From Cytobacillus stercorigallinarum (GTDB taxonomy: Bacteria > Bacillota > Bacilli > Bacillales > Cytobacillaceae), in assembly GCF_014836495.1 (NCBI RefSeq), contig NZ_JACSQT010000001.1, positions 620,001 through 684,000 of the forward strand: a DNA stretch of 64,000 nt, read 5' to 3'. The notes under the pieces were generated by a model. It ran no database searches. It worked only from the letters and a program-made list of their open reading frames with translations, and was not told the origin of the DNA. Positions 18,091 to 27,404 of this stretch are shown here, piece by piece. Made by a program: the position numbers and the translations under genes. Each line of letters opens with the position of its first letter. Positions within the stretch are counted from its first letter, which is position 1.

Positions 18091-18675
18091 TTGAAGAAGT
18101 TAAATGTCAAAGCTTTTGTTGCAATTGGTATGTTAAGTAGTATTGCGTATATTCTTATGTTGTTAAACTTTCCATTACCACCGTTTCCGAACTTTTTGAT
18201 GATTGACTTTAGTGATATTCCTGCTTTAGTGGCTGCATTAATATTTGGTCCGATTGCGGGAATACTGGTCGAATTGTTTAAAAATGTGTTGGATTATTTT
18301 ATGACTGGAAGCGCTACTGGCGTACCTGTTGGTCATATTGCTAACTTTGTCGCAGGATTATTATTTATTTTGCCGACCTATTATGTTTATACAAAGATGA
18401 AATCCAAAAAAGGCATGACCATAGGGTTAATAATTGGCACAAGTGTAATGGCTGTATCCATGAGTTTGCTAAATTATTTCGTCTTTTTACCAGCCTATAC
18501 AATGTTTTTAAATATGCCCGCAATGTCAGGACCAGAAATGCGTTCAACTGCAGTCATGTTTATTCTACCTTTTAACTTTATTAAAGGAATTTTAATGGCA
18601 TCGGTATTTATGCTTGTATTTGTTAAGATGGGTAATTGGATTAATAAACAAAGATCATTAAATACGATTGCTTAA
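18091..18675 (+). CDS. fmnP: Riboflavin ECF transporter S component
   Basis: This substrate-binding membrane subunit (RibU/FmnP, formerly YpaA) works with the shared ECF energy-coupling module to import riboflavin. The 194-aa protein has about five to six hydrophobic helices and the RibU-type stretch FLMIDFSDIPALVAALIFGPIAG. The TTG start is preceded by AAAGGAGAGAGG. It sits alone downstream of the FMN riboswitch, which strongly supports the substrate, and ends at its own terminator. Confidence 0.95.
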   Translation: MKKLNVKAFVAIGMLSSIAYILMLLNFPLPPFPNFLMIDFSDIPALVAALIFGPIAGILVELFKNVLDYFMTGSATGVPVGHIANFVAGLLFILPTYYVYTKMKSKKGMTIGLIIGTSVMAVSMSLLNYFVFLPAYTMFLNMPAMSGPEMRSTAVMFILPFNFIKGILMASVFMLVFVKMGNWINKQRSLNTIA

Positions 18676-18685
18676 TTTATAAAGG

Positions 18686-18718
18686 AGGCATCTAACTTTG
18701 AAAAGTTGGATGCCTTTT
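18686..18718 (+). terminator. Terminator of fmnP
   Basis: AGGCATCTAACT/AGTTGGATGCCT pairs over 12 bp with one G-T and runs into TTTT, 11 nt after the stop. Confidence 0.85.
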
Positions 18719-18889
18719 AATATATAAACATATGCCGCTTAAGTAGAATGGCTACTTATCCATTGTTTCACCATTCGAAAAGCACAAATAGACTCATGGG
18801 CAACTTTCGATCACTATTATTTAATCTTTTAGCTAAAGAAGAGAAAAGCCCATTGGTTTCATTTTGGAAGAAGGATCTTTATTCGCATT

Positions 18890-18933
18890 AAAAAACGAAC
18901 AAACCCGTGAATAATAGGATTTGTCCGTTTTCT
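18890..18933 (-). terminator. Terminator of fer
   Basis: Read on the minus strand, AAAACGGACAAATCC pairs imperfectly with GGGTTTGTTCGTTTT and runs into Ts, just beyond the fer stop. Confidence 0.75.
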
Positions 18934-18942
18934 TGTTTTGTT

Positions 18943-19501
<559 letters not shown>

Positions 19502-20554
19502 GTGAGTGTTATTCAGAAATTGGTCTTATTTTGTCTAAAATCAATTGAGAATCAGAGAACGGCTTATGCCATTTTACATTTGCTTAATGGCAAAAAGTCA
19601 TCTCAAACAATACAAGATGCTCATTTATTTCACTTGAAGCAATACTTTCATGTATTACCCCATTTGACAAGAGAGGAATTTAACCAAATATTAGATTTTC
19701 TTATTGAGAAGAATTATGTTACTTGTCTCAATGAGGGGACTTATCGAATAACGGAAAAAGGGGATATATATATCCAAGTGCATGCGGAACCAATCCTCCC
19801 TATATATCTCAATGGCTGGTCATATAATCGAATGGACAAATTATTTTGGGAGCGTCTTTCTCTTATGGTTCAAGTGATTTCTAACCTAGTCGCATATAAC
19901 GGGAGGTATCTCCCAATCCAAAATAATAAACCTCATCTTGATTGGATAAAAAACTTTATTCAAAGAAATAGATTCAATCGCTATGAGTTGGCAACACAAT
20001 TGTTTAAGGAGTTACAACATCTTTTTACGAATAAAAAAATAGACCCTCTAATTCTTATACTAAGGTTAACAGGAAGTAAGCGAATTGGTTTAACGGCACA
20101 TCAGGCAGCTGAACAGTTACAAATGTCAGTGTTAACCTATCATTTACATTTTACAAATGTGATTCACATGATTTTAACTGAAGTAAAAGGAAAGACTTCT
20201 TATCCTTTACTCGAGCAACTATTAGAGACAGAAGAGAAAAATGAGTGGATACACCTAACACAATCAACAAGAAAAACAGCTATTTATTTAAATCAAGGAT
20301 ACGATATTGAGGATATTATTAAAATAAGACAATTAAAACAAGGAACAATTGAAGACCATATTGTGGAATTGGCCATCATTGATTCGTCATTTGATATAGA
20401 TATATATGTCCCACCAGAAGTGCAAAGAAACATTATGAAAACTTCAACAAATGGAATAAAACAGTTAAAATATATCCGTCAATCCGTTCCCGAAGCAAGC
20501 TATTTTCAGATACGGCTTGTACTAGCTAAACATAAAAGTGCGGTGAGCGTATGA
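19502..20554 (+). CDS. ypbB: YpbB, helix-turn-helix protein encoded with RecS
   Basis: This 350-aa soluble protein of unknown function is conserved directly upstream of the short RecQ helicase in Bacillus. A helicase-associated helix-turn-helix region (HTH_40 type) lies near the C-terminus (about 255-345: LNQGYDIEDIIKIRQLKQGTIEDHIVELA). The rest is helical with no catalytic motif I recognise. GTG start with AAAGGGGAG upstream. It overlaps recS by 4 nt (ATGA), which suggests that the two proteins act together in DNA metabolism. Confidence 0.85.
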   Translation: MSVIQKLVLFCLKSIENQRTAYAILHLLNGKKSSQTIQDAHLFHLKQYFHVLPHLTREEFNQILDFLIEKNYVTCLNEGTYRITEKGDIYIQVHAEPILPIYLNGWSYNRMDKLFWERLSLMVQVISNLVAYNGRYLPIQNNKPHLDWIKNFIQRNRFNRYELATQLFKELQHLFTNKKIDPLILILRLTGSKRIGLTAHQAAEQLQMSVLTYHLHFTNVIHMILTEVKGKTSYPLLEQLLETEEKNEWIHLTQSTRKTAIYLNQGYDIEDIIKIRQLKQGTIEDHIVELAIIDSSFDIDIYVPPEVQRNIMKTSTNGIKQLKYIRQSVPEASYFQIRLVLAKHKSAVSV

Positions 20555-22056
20555 TGAAACATTTACTGAGAGAAAAATTTGGTTATACGTCTTTTAGAGA
20601 TGGACAAGAAGAAACAATAAAAGCGGTTTTGGCTGGTAAGCATACGTTAGCCATGCTTCCAACTGGTTCTGGGAAGTCATTATGTTATCAACTTCCTACA
20701 TATATGCTTCCAGGTGCAACTTTAATTATTTCTCCACTTCTCTCCTTAATGCAGGATCAAGTAGACCAATTACTATTGATAGGGGAAAAACGGGCAATTG
20801 CATTTAATTCTTTTTTAAATTACCAAAAAAAAATGTCTGCACTTAAAAACTTGCACCAGTATAAGTTTATTTTTACTTCACCTGAAATGCTACAATCAAA
20901 ATTATTCATGGAGAGGTTAAGTGAGATTAATATTACATTACTTGTTATCGATGAAGCGCATTGTATTTCTCAATGGGGCCATGATTTTCGACCGGACTAT
21001 TTAGCGATCGGCACTGTAATGGAAGACTTAGGGAATCCGCCTATATTGGCGTTAACGGCTACAGCAACTGATAGGGTGAAACAAGATATTAAGCAATCTT
21101 TAAATATGCAAAACAGTATTGATATTCTTTATTCAGTTGACCGACCAAATATCTCTTTACATGTTGAGAAAGTCGGAAGTTATCAAGAGAAAATAGATGT
21201 GTTAATTAAGAGGGTTAGCGCATTACACGGTCCAGGTATTATTTATTTTTCTAGTAAAAAAACGGCTGAAATTTGTGCCCAATCATTAAAAGAGAATGGT
21301 ATAAAAAGAGTGAGCATTTATCATGGTGGATTGAATCATGAAGAAAGAATACTTATTCAGCAACAATATATCCATAACCAACTAGATGTGATATGTGCAA
21401 CAAGTGCATTTGGTATGGGAATTAATAAAGAAAATATTCGTTATGTTATCCATTTTCATATGCCGATGAATATGGAATCGTATTTACAGGAAATTGGTAG
21501 AGCTGGGAGAGATGGCCAAACTAGTCTTGCTTTATTGTTATATGCACCTTTTGATGAGCAGCTACCAAGGCAGTTGGTAGAAACCGAACTAATTAACGAT
21601 AGCCAAATGGAAAAATTACGCCAATTCTTTTTAGAAGACTCCCTAAGGTGGTGGGAGTTGGAAAAATATGAAGAGGAAATTATAGCAATTGCTAATCTTA
21701 GTGAAACATCTATGCGATTATTAAAGGATTTTCATCGTAATGCTATCCTTCATCATAAGGAGGCGACTTCCTTAGATGAACTAAAGGAGATGATGAATAA
21801 ACAATTGCAGCTTAAATTTGAAGCCATTCATACTGTTTATCAATATATTCATATGTCCACATGTAGACGAGAAAAAATCTTACAATATTTTGGTGAACAA
21901 CCGACAATAAATATAGTAGAATGCTGCGATCATTGTAATGGTAGCAACTATCCTAATTTGCAAGCTGAAAAGCGTGAAACAATGCCTGAATATGAAAATT
22001 GGGAAGAGATTTTGCAAGAAATTTTATTGAGTGAGACTTCGAAAAATGAAGAGTAA
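20551..22056 (+). CDS. recS: ATP-dependent DNA helicase, RecQ family, short form
   Basis: This superfamily 2 helicase has 501 aa. Motifs visible: Walker A LPTGSGKS (36-43), DEAHC with ISQWGHDFRP, ALTATAT, SAFGMGINKENIRYVIHF and EIGRAGRDGQ. It ends with a zinc-binding cysteine set (CRREKILQYF...CCDHC) but lacks the full RQC winged helix and HRDC domains of RecQ, matching B. subtilis RecS (about 496 aa). It is translationally coupled to ypbB. Its role in repair or recombination fork processing is inferred from the family. Confidence 0.92.
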   Translation: MMKHLLREKFGYTSFRDGQEETIKAVLAGKHTLAMLPTGSGKSLCYQLPTYMLPGATLIISPLLSLMQDQVDQLLLIGEKRAIAFNSFLNYQKKMSALKNLHQYKFIFTSPEMLQSKLFMERLSEINITLLVIDEAHCISQWGHDFRPDYLAIGTVMEDLGNPPILALTATATDRVKQDIKQSLNMQNSIDILYSVDRPNISLHVEKVGSYQEKIDVLIKRVSALHGPGIIYFSSKKTAEICAQSLKENGIKRVSIYHGGLNHEERILIQQQYIHNQLDVICATSAFGMGINKENIRYVIHFHMPMNMESYLQEIGRAGRDGQTSLALLLYAPFDEQLPRQLVETELINDSQMEKLRQFFLEDSLRWWELEKYEEEIIAIANLSETSMRLLKDFHRNAILHHKEATSLDELKEMMNKQLQLKFEAIHTVYQYIHMSTCRREKILQYFGEQPTINIVECCDHCNGSNYPNLQAEKRETMPEYENWEEILQEILLSETSKNEE

Positions 22057-22636
22057 GTATGAAGAAACCATCCGTTTATTATCCGATAAAGAATTAAGAT
22101 TTCATTTATATTTAACACAAGTATTATTGCTATTTATTGCACTAGTTATTGGTCTATTTCTTTTTCAGTCTTGGCACTCTTTTTTTGCGCTATTTCAATG
22201 GGATGGACCATCTATTATGATTGGTCTATTATCAGGATTAATCATTGTAATTCTTGATATAATTGGGATGAGAACGCTCCCTCCCTCCTATTATAATGAT
22301 GGCGGGGTAAATAAAAGGATATTCAGCTCACTATCACCAGTCCAAATCGTAGTGATTACATTAATAATTGCCTTTAGTGAGGAAGTGTTATTTAGAGGTG
22401 TGCTGCAAACTCATTTTGGATTGATAATGACTAGTGTGATATTTGCTCTTGTTCATTATCGTTATTTATTTCAATGGTTCTTATTTATAAATGTCGTTTT
22501 ATTGAGTTTCTTCATTGGTTGGATATATGAAATGACAGGTAATTTGTTAGCGACAATTATCATGCACTTTATTATTGATTGTTTATTGGGGTTATATATC
22601 TATAAAAGTCAAAGAGCAGGAAGGGAAGATAGATGA
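22046..22636 (+). CDS. ypbD: CPBP-family intramembrane metalloprotease YpbD
   Basis: This predicted Abi/CPBP membrane protease has about 196 aa. It contains the EExxxR motif (SEEVLFRG), the second motif with histidine (FALVHYRYLF) and the third near MHFIIDCLLG, within five to six membrane spans. The ATG at 22046 is preferred to the GTG at 22031 because it shortens the overlap with recS to 11 nt, but neither has a good ribosome site. It overlaps ypbE by 4 nt. The substrate is unknown. Confidence 0.85.
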   Translation: MKSKYEETIRLLSDKELRFHLYLTQVLLLFIALVIGLFLFQSWHSFFALFQWDGPSIMIGLLSGLIIVILDIIGMRTLPPSYYNDGGVNKRIFSSLSPVQIVVITLIIAFSEEVLFRGVLQTHFGLIMTSVIFALVHYRYLFQWFLFINVVLLSFFIGWIYEMTGNLLATIIMHFIIDCLLGLYIYKSQRAGREDR

Positions 22637-23373
22637 ATAAAGAGGCATCGTATCGGGAGAAGGCAAAGAGAGATCGCCAAAGATTACAAAAAGCCAACTT
22701 AAATGATGAGTTGGTGATGGCGGAAATCAGCAGTACAAGAGAAGAAAAACAAACATTTGAAAAAAAATTAGACTACCCACTGATTCGTTTACTTGCTGCA
22801 TTTTTTATTATGGTTCCAATAGTGGCTTTGTCTGTTTATTATCTTGTTCCTATGCTAGCTGAACAGTCTTCAACATCAGCTGAAAAAGAGGATTTTGAAA
22901 CTGTCGGAATATCAAATAACAAAAATAACGGTTCATCACAAGAGGTTGCAGCCGTCCCTGATGATAAAGAAGATCAAGAAAAGGAGAACGAAGCTGAAGA
23001 AGCAAAATTGAAAGAACAAGAAGAAGCAGAAAGGAAGAAACAAGAAGAGGAAGAACGTAAAAAACAAGAAGAAGCCGAAAAGAAAGCGAAAGAAGAAGCA
23101 GCGCAAAAAGAAAAGGAAAAGGCAGAAAAAAAAGCACGGGAAGAAGCTGAACAAAAAGAGAAGGCATTAGCGGAACAAAAGGCGAAAGAAGAGGAAGAAA
23201 AAAAACAAACAACAAAAGTTGTGCAGCATACGGTTCAATCACAAGAAACAATGTATAGAATCGCCATGAACTATTATAAGTCCCCAGATGGGATTGCTAA
23301 AATTAAGGCTGCTAATAATTTACCATCTGAAGAAATATACGTTGGCCAAGTATTAAAGATTCCACTCGACTAG
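22633..23373 (+). CDS. ypbE: YpbE, membrane-anchored LysM protein
   Basis: This 246-aa protein has a cytoplasmic N-terminus, one membrane span (about 50-72), a long Lys/Glu/Ala coiled-coil region (about 115-195) and a C-terminal LysM domain (about 198-245, TVQSQETMYRIAMNYY). The topology places LysM outside, where it would bind peptidoglycan. The coiled coil may space it from the membrane. It is coupled to ypbD by an ATGA overlap. The charged repeat yields long reverse-strand open frames that are not genes. Function is unknown. Confidence 0.88.
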   Translation: MNKEASYREKAKRDRQRLQKANLNDELVMAEISSTREEKQTFEKKLDYPLIRLLAAFFIMVPIVALSVYYLVPMLAEQSSTSAEKEDFETVGISNNKNNGSSQEVAAVPDDKEDQEKENEAEEAKLKEQEEAERKKQEEEERKKQEEAEKKAKEEAAQKEKEKAEKKAREEAEQKEKALAEQKAKEEEEKKQTTKVVQHTVQSQETMYRIAMNYYKSPDGIAKIKAANNLPSEEIYVGQVLKIPLD

Positions 23374-23436
23374 TCATGAATCCACTCCTCCAATCATATA
23401 CTGTGGGCAAGCATAGCTATGACTGGGGGGAGTTCG

Positions 23437-23895
23437 ATGGAACCGGCAATTAAGCAACTGGATGAACGAACAGATCAAGCAACGAGACAAATGCTTCAAA
23501 AAGTAGTTGAGAGAAAAGCGAAATATGATCTATTGAAAGAGTGGCATTTGGTTATTATGTGGCTAGTTGTATTTCTAACATTTGCTTATGTCATCTTTGT
23601 GTATTATCAATTTTATTTACCTTATTCCTATTCTTTTGCTTCTGTTTTTTCTGTTTATATTAATCAACCATTCAATTTATATAGCATGGTAACTTTGATT
23701 GGGCTTTATGGATATATGGTCGTATTACAAAAGAAGCGCGATAAAGCTGAAAAAGAATATCATGCACTTAGATGCGAGATCATCGATAAGAGTAAAGACT
23801 TGTGGAAAAAAGAGGATGAGTGGAAAAATCGGCATCATGTATTTAATATGATGAAGAAAAATTATGATATTAATTTGTTTCATGAGAACAAATAA
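23437..23895 (+). CDS. ypbF: YpbF, small two-span membrane protein
   Basis: This 152-aa protein of unknown function is conserved in the ypb series. It has a charged N-terminus (EPAIKQLDERTDQATRQML), two membrane spans near 38-58 and 82-98, and a basic C-terminal tail with a possible coiled coil. The ATG at 23437 is chosen because GGGGGGAG (23425-23432) precedes it. An ATG at 23419 would place that sequence inside the gene. It lies between ypbE and ypbG as in B. subtilis. Confidence 0.8.
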   Translation: MEPAIKQLDERTDQATRQMLQKVVERKAKYDLLKEWHLVIMWLVVFLTFAYVIFVYYQFYLPYSYSFASVFSVYINQPFNLYSMVTLIGLYGYMVVLQKKRDKAEKEYHALRCEIIDKSKDLWKKEDEWKNRHHVFNMMKKNYDINLFHENK

Positions 23896-23974
23896 TCATC
23901 ATCGAAGCATAGGGAGCAATAGCATACTTGTTATTTGGTAACACTTAAGAAACAGAGAACTTAAGGGGAAATAG

Positions 23975-24094
23975 ATGACTAAAACGCACCCCATTTTTGA
24001 TTGCATTGTAGGAATCGAAGAACTTGTTACAAAGGTACACAGTCGAGAACCCGCCATCACAACGGCAATTGGTCAAGCTCACAAGAAGTATTAA
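23975..24094 (+). CDS. Possible 39-aa small protein, unrecognised
   Basis: ATG 23975 opens a 39-codon frame (MTKTHPIFDCIVGIEELVTK...) ending in TAA at 24092-24094, 30 nt before a terminator. AAGGGGAA lies 5 nt upstream, so initiation is plausible. It could be a genuine small protein or the start of a longer gene lost by deletion. No family is recognised. It fills most of the 308-nt ypbF-ypbG interval. Confidence 0.35.
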   Translation: MTKTHPIFDCIVGIEELVTKVHSREPAITTAIGQAHKKY

Positions 24095-24123
24095 GTTTGT
24101 AGAAACGAGATAAGTCATATTTA

Positions 24124-24153
24124 GGTTGTTCGTTTTTAGAGCATCCTTTTTTT
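24124..24153 (+). terminator. Terminator between ypbF and ypbG
   Basis: GGTTGTTC/GAGCATCC pairs with one mismatch and one G-T, followed by seven Ts. The sequence resembles the terminator at 34227-34257. Confidence 0.65.
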
Positions 24154-24203
24154 AGTTTTTTTGACTAACTTATATATTCGTACATATAAGAAGAGGTGGA
24201 GTC

Positions 24204-25025
24204 ATGTATATTCTATTAGCGGGTGTTTTCCTGTTTATTTTCGTTGGAGTCGTCGTTTATATGTATAAGGAGGCACATAAAGATACACTTGAAGTGAGAA
24301 AGGTGGCAATACAAGGTGTACCAGAAAGTCTTGCAGGATTAAATATTTTTTTTATTTCTGATATCCATCGTAGAGAGCTATCCGAAAAGTTGATTCAAGT
24401 TGTTAAAGATAAAAAGGTAGACATCGTTTGCATTGGGGGAGATTTAACAGAGAAGGGAGTACCTTTGGCGAGGACGAAACGGAATATAGAAAAGCTTGTA
24501 TCTATTGCTCCGACTTACTTTGTATGGGGGAATAATGATTATGAGGTGGATTTTCATGAGCTAGATGCATTGCTATTAGATCTCGGAGTGAAAATCCTTG
24601 ATAATTCAGCAGTCAGTTTTGAAGGTTCAGATGGTGAACGTATCGTGTTACTCGGAACAGATGATTTTAGTAGGGAAAGAGATCGGATTGATCTGGCCAT
24701 TGAGGATGCTGGGAATGGCTGTCGTATTCTCATAAGCCATGATCCTGGTATTGTGGACTATTTATTACCAGAACACCAAATTTCATTTATGATTTCTGGA
24801 CATACCCATGGGGGACAAATTCGTATTTTTAACAGGGGACCCTATGAAAAAGGCGGAATGAAATATAAAAATGATATACCGTATTTTGTCAGTAATGGTT
24901 ATGGGACAACAGCCTTGCCTTTAAGGCTTGGCGCACCTGCACAAACTCATATTCTTTCTTTATATCCAAGTTTAGAAGGAAATGTTAAGGACGACTCACC
25001 AACTAAAGTATATACCATACACTAA
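24204..25025 (+). CDS. ypbG: Metallophosphoesterase YpbG
   Basis: This 273-aa calcineurin-like phosphoesterase has an N-terminal membrane anchor (about 1-22). The dinuclear metal motifs are complete: SDIHR, GGDLTE, GNNDYE, a lone histidine in SHDPG and GHTHGGQ. The family includes UDP-sugar and nucleotide hydrolases; the substrate here is unknown. AGAGGTGGAG precedes the ATG. It lies upstream of ypbH as in B. subtilis. Confidence 0.88.
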   Translation: MYILLAGVFLFIFVGVVVYMYKEAHKDTLEVRKVAIQGVPESLAGLNIFFISDIHRRELSEKLIQVVKDKKVDIVCIGGDLTEKGVPLARTKRNIEKLVSIAPTYFVWGNNDYEVDFHELDALLLDLGVKILDNSAVSFEGSDGERIVLLGTDDFSRERDRIDLAIEDAGNGCRILISHDPGIVDYLLPEHQISFMISGHTHGGQIRIFNRGPYEKGGMKYKNDIPYFVSNGYGTTALPLRLGAPAQTHILSLYPSLEGNVKDDSPTKVYTIH

Positions 25026-25061
25026 TCTCAAGAGTCGGTTCTGGGCAGGGGGCAGGAAAAA

Positions 25062-25640
25062 ATGCAATTGGAGCGTTTGAATGATAATAAAATTAAAATT
25101 TTGCTTACTTTAGATGATTTGTTTGAAAGAGGCTTGTCAAAGGAAGATATTTGGAAGGACTCTTTAAAATGGCATCAGCTTTTTCAAGATATGCTTGAGG
25201 AAGCAAGTGAAGAATTTGACCTTGATATATATGGCACCATCAGTATCGAGATTTTTTCAATGCAAATACAAGGAATGGTTATGATTGTGACGATACAAGA
25301 AGAAGCGGAAGAAGAATGGCTTAAGGATGGGATCATTGATTTTCAAGTAGATGTAGACAAACAAAATTATATCTTATATGAATTTCCTGATTTTGAGAAT
25401 ATTATTTCATTAAGTCACCGTAAAATATGGGAAGAAGAAGTAGTTAATTCATTATATGTCTATAACGACCTTTATTATTTAATGATTGAATGCAATAGAA
25501 AACAAGCGGAAGAAAAACTTATTTCCATTCTAGCTGAATATGGTACGGTTTCTTTTGTTAGTTTATATATCATTAAAGAATACGGAAAAGAATTAATTAA
25601 AGACCATGCTTTAGAAAAAATTAAATTTTACTTTAAATAA
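25062..25640 (+). CDS. ypbH: Adaptor protein YpbH (MecB), MecA paralog
   Basis: This 192-aa protein shares the MecA-type N-terminal start (MQLERLNDNKIKILLTLDDL) and C-terminal ClpC-binding domain. MecA-family adaptors target substrates to the ClpCP protease. The acidic composition and length fit YpbH (194 aa). Expected clients, from work in B. subtilis, are sporulation and competence factors; none is shown by this sequence. A 13-bp inverted repeat follows. Confidence 0.88.
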   Translation: MQLERLNDNKIKILLTLDDLFERGLSKEDIWKDSLKWHQLFQDMLEEASEEFDLDIYGTISIEIFSMQIQGMVMIVTIQEEAEEEWLKDGIIDFQVDVDKQNYILYEFPDFENIISLSHRKIWEEEVVNSLYVYNDLYYLMIECNRKQAEEKLISILAEYGTVSFVSLYIIKEYGKELIKDHALEKIKFYFK

Positions 25641-26009
25641 TGCTATTGCCTTCAAGCAAATAGGATGTGATGATTCTATTTGCTTGAATATTCTGTCTCC
25701 CTTGTGTTTATAGTTTTAAAACTTTGGGAATAGGATGTAATATGCTGTCTATTGATAAGATTAATTCAATTGATCTTGATAAAATACATATAAGTATTTT
25801 ATGAATGAAATCAGCTAAAAAAGGCAAAATAAAATAGATGTAAATATTTTTGAAAATAAGGAAAATAGGCAATATTATCACTTTGGTAGCGTTTACATAA
25901 AAATAAGAAAAAATTGTTTTTTCTTCTTGCATAAATAGAGCAAAGGTGTATACTATGTCTTGAAAGCGGACAACTAAAGAATGTGAATTTTTCTAGGAGG
26001 TTTCAAATA
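25641..26009. other. Intergenic region ypbH-gudB
   Basis: It begins with a perfect 13-bp inverted repeat (25651-25663 with 25676-25688) lacking a T-tract, possibly the ypbH terminator. An AT-rich stretch, a cre-like site (25884-25897) and a probable promoter for gudB (TTGCAT, 16 nt, TATACT; 25927-25954) follow. No gene was seen. Confidence 0.55.
25884..25897. promoter_or_regulatory. Candidate cre (CcpA) site upstream of gudB
   Basis: The minus-strand sequence TGTAAACGCTACCA matches TGWAANCGNTNWCA at all but one position. It lies about 30 bp upstream of the probable -35. CcpA control of glutamate dehydrogenase (rocG) is established in B. subtilis. Confidence 0.5.
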
Positions 26010-27284
26010 GTGGCCGATAAAGGTACTGATCATACGAATCAAGAAGATAAAATGGACGTTTTGAAGTCAACTCAAATCGTAATCCACAAAGCTTTGGAAA
26101 AACTTGGATATCCAGAAGAGGTTTTTGAACTGTTGAAAGAGCCAATGCGTTTATTAACAGTGAAAATTCCTGTTAGGATGGATGATGGGACGGTGAAGAT
26201 TTTTACGGGTTACCGTGCTCAGCATAATGATTCAGTCGGTCCTACAAAAGGGGGAATTCGTTTTCACCCTAATGTAACAGAAAAAGAAGTGAAGGCACTA
26301 TCTATATGGATGAGCTTAAAATGCGGAATAGTCGATCTACCATATGGCGGAGGTAAGGGTGGTATCGTTTGTGATCCAAGGGATATGTCCTTCCGTGAGC
26401 TTGAAAGATTAAGTAGAGGGTATGTAAGAGCGATTAGCCAAATTGTTGGTCCTACAAAAGATATTCCAGCTCCAGACGTCTTTACAAATTCACAGATTAT
26501 GGCCTGGATGATGGATGAATATAGCAGAATGGATGAATTTAATTCCCCAGGATTTATTACTGGTAAGCCACTTGTACTTGGTGGTTCTCATGGTAGGGAA
26601 TCAGCAACAGCAAAAGGGGTTACGATTTGTATCCATGAAGCAGTCAAGAAAAAGGGTATTAATTTAAAAGGTGCTCGCGTGGTTGTACAAGGTTTTGGTA
26701 ATGCTGGTAGCTTCTTAGCGAAGTTTATGCATGATGAAGGCGCAAAAGTCGTGGGTATTTCTGATGCATACGGTGCGCTTCATGACCCTAATGGTTTAGA
26801 TATTGATTACTTACTTGATCGCCGTGATAGTTTTGGAACGGTAACAAAGTTATTTAATGAAACGATTTCAAATAAAGAGCTACTTGAGCTCGATTGTGAC
26901 GTATTGGTTCCTGCAGCAATTGAAAACCAAATTACTGAGGAAAACGCACATAATATTAAAGCAAGTATTGTAGTAGAGGCTGCGAATGGTCCAACAACAT
27001 TAGAAGCGACGCAAATATTAACGGATAGAGATATTCTTCTTGTACCTGATGTACTTGCATCCTCCGGTGGTGTAACAGTTTCCTATTTTGAATGGGTGCA
27101 GAATAACCAAGGCTATTATTGGTCTGAAGAAGAAGTAGAAGAAAAATTAGAAAAAATTCTTGTGAAATCATTCAATAATATTTATGAAACCGCTCAAACT
27201 CGTAGAGTAGATATGCGCTTAGCTGCGTATATGGTTGGTGTACGTAAAATGGCTGAAGCGTCAAGATTTAGAGGTTGGATTTAA
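26010..27284 (+). CDS. gudB: NAD-specific glutamate dehydrogenase
   Basis: This enzyme converts glutamate to 2-oxoglutarate and ammonium. The GTG at 26010 is the start (424 aa): AGGAGG (25995-26000) is 9 nt upstream and MADKGTDHTNQEDKMDVLKS aligns with B. subtilis GudB. Substrate and nucleotide motifs are PYGGGKGG and GFGNAGSF. The active-site region shows no duplicated tripeptide of the kind that makes the laboratory B. subtilis gudB cryptic, so the enzyme should be active. Monocistronic, with a terminator at 27316-27352. Confidence 0.95.
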   Translation: MADKGTDHTNQEDKMDVLKSTQIVIHKALEKLGYPEEVFELLKEPMRLLTVKIPVRMDDGTVKIFTGYRAQHNDSVGPTKGGIRFHPNVTEKEVKALSIWMSLKCGIVDLPYGGGKGGIVCDPRDMSFRELERLSRGYVRAISQIVGPTKDIPAPDVFTNSQIMAWMMDEYSRMDEFNSPGFITGKPLVLGGSHGRESATAKGVTICIHEAVKKKGINLKGARVVVQGFGNAGSFLAKFMHDEGAKVVGISDAYGALHDPNGLDIDYLLDRRDSFGTVTKLFNETISNKELLELDCDVLVPAAIENQITEENAHNIKASIVVEAANGPTTLEATQILTDRDILLVPDVLASSGGVTVSYFEWVQNNQGYYWSEEEVEEKLEKILVKSFNNIYETAQTRRVDMRLAAYMVGVRKMAEASRFRGWI

Positions 27285-27315
27285 TTTTCATAATTTATTA
27301 CATTTGAAAGAAGGG

Positions 27316-27352
27316 AAAAAATCTCCTATTATATACATTAGGAGATTTTTTT
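27316..27352 (+). terminator. Terminator of gudB
   Basis: ATCTCCTA (27321-27328) with TAGGAGAT (27339-27346), extended by an A-tract and a seven-T run. Confidence 0.9.
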
Positions 27353-27404
27353 CATTTCTACATATATTAAATATCATACGGGTCAGTCCAAGAGGTGAAT
27401 CATC

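Noticed and set aside
22850..23251. Long reverse-strand frames rich in Phe and Leu over ypbE
   Set aside because: These are the expected shadow of the Lys/Glu-rich coiled coil encoded on the plus strand.
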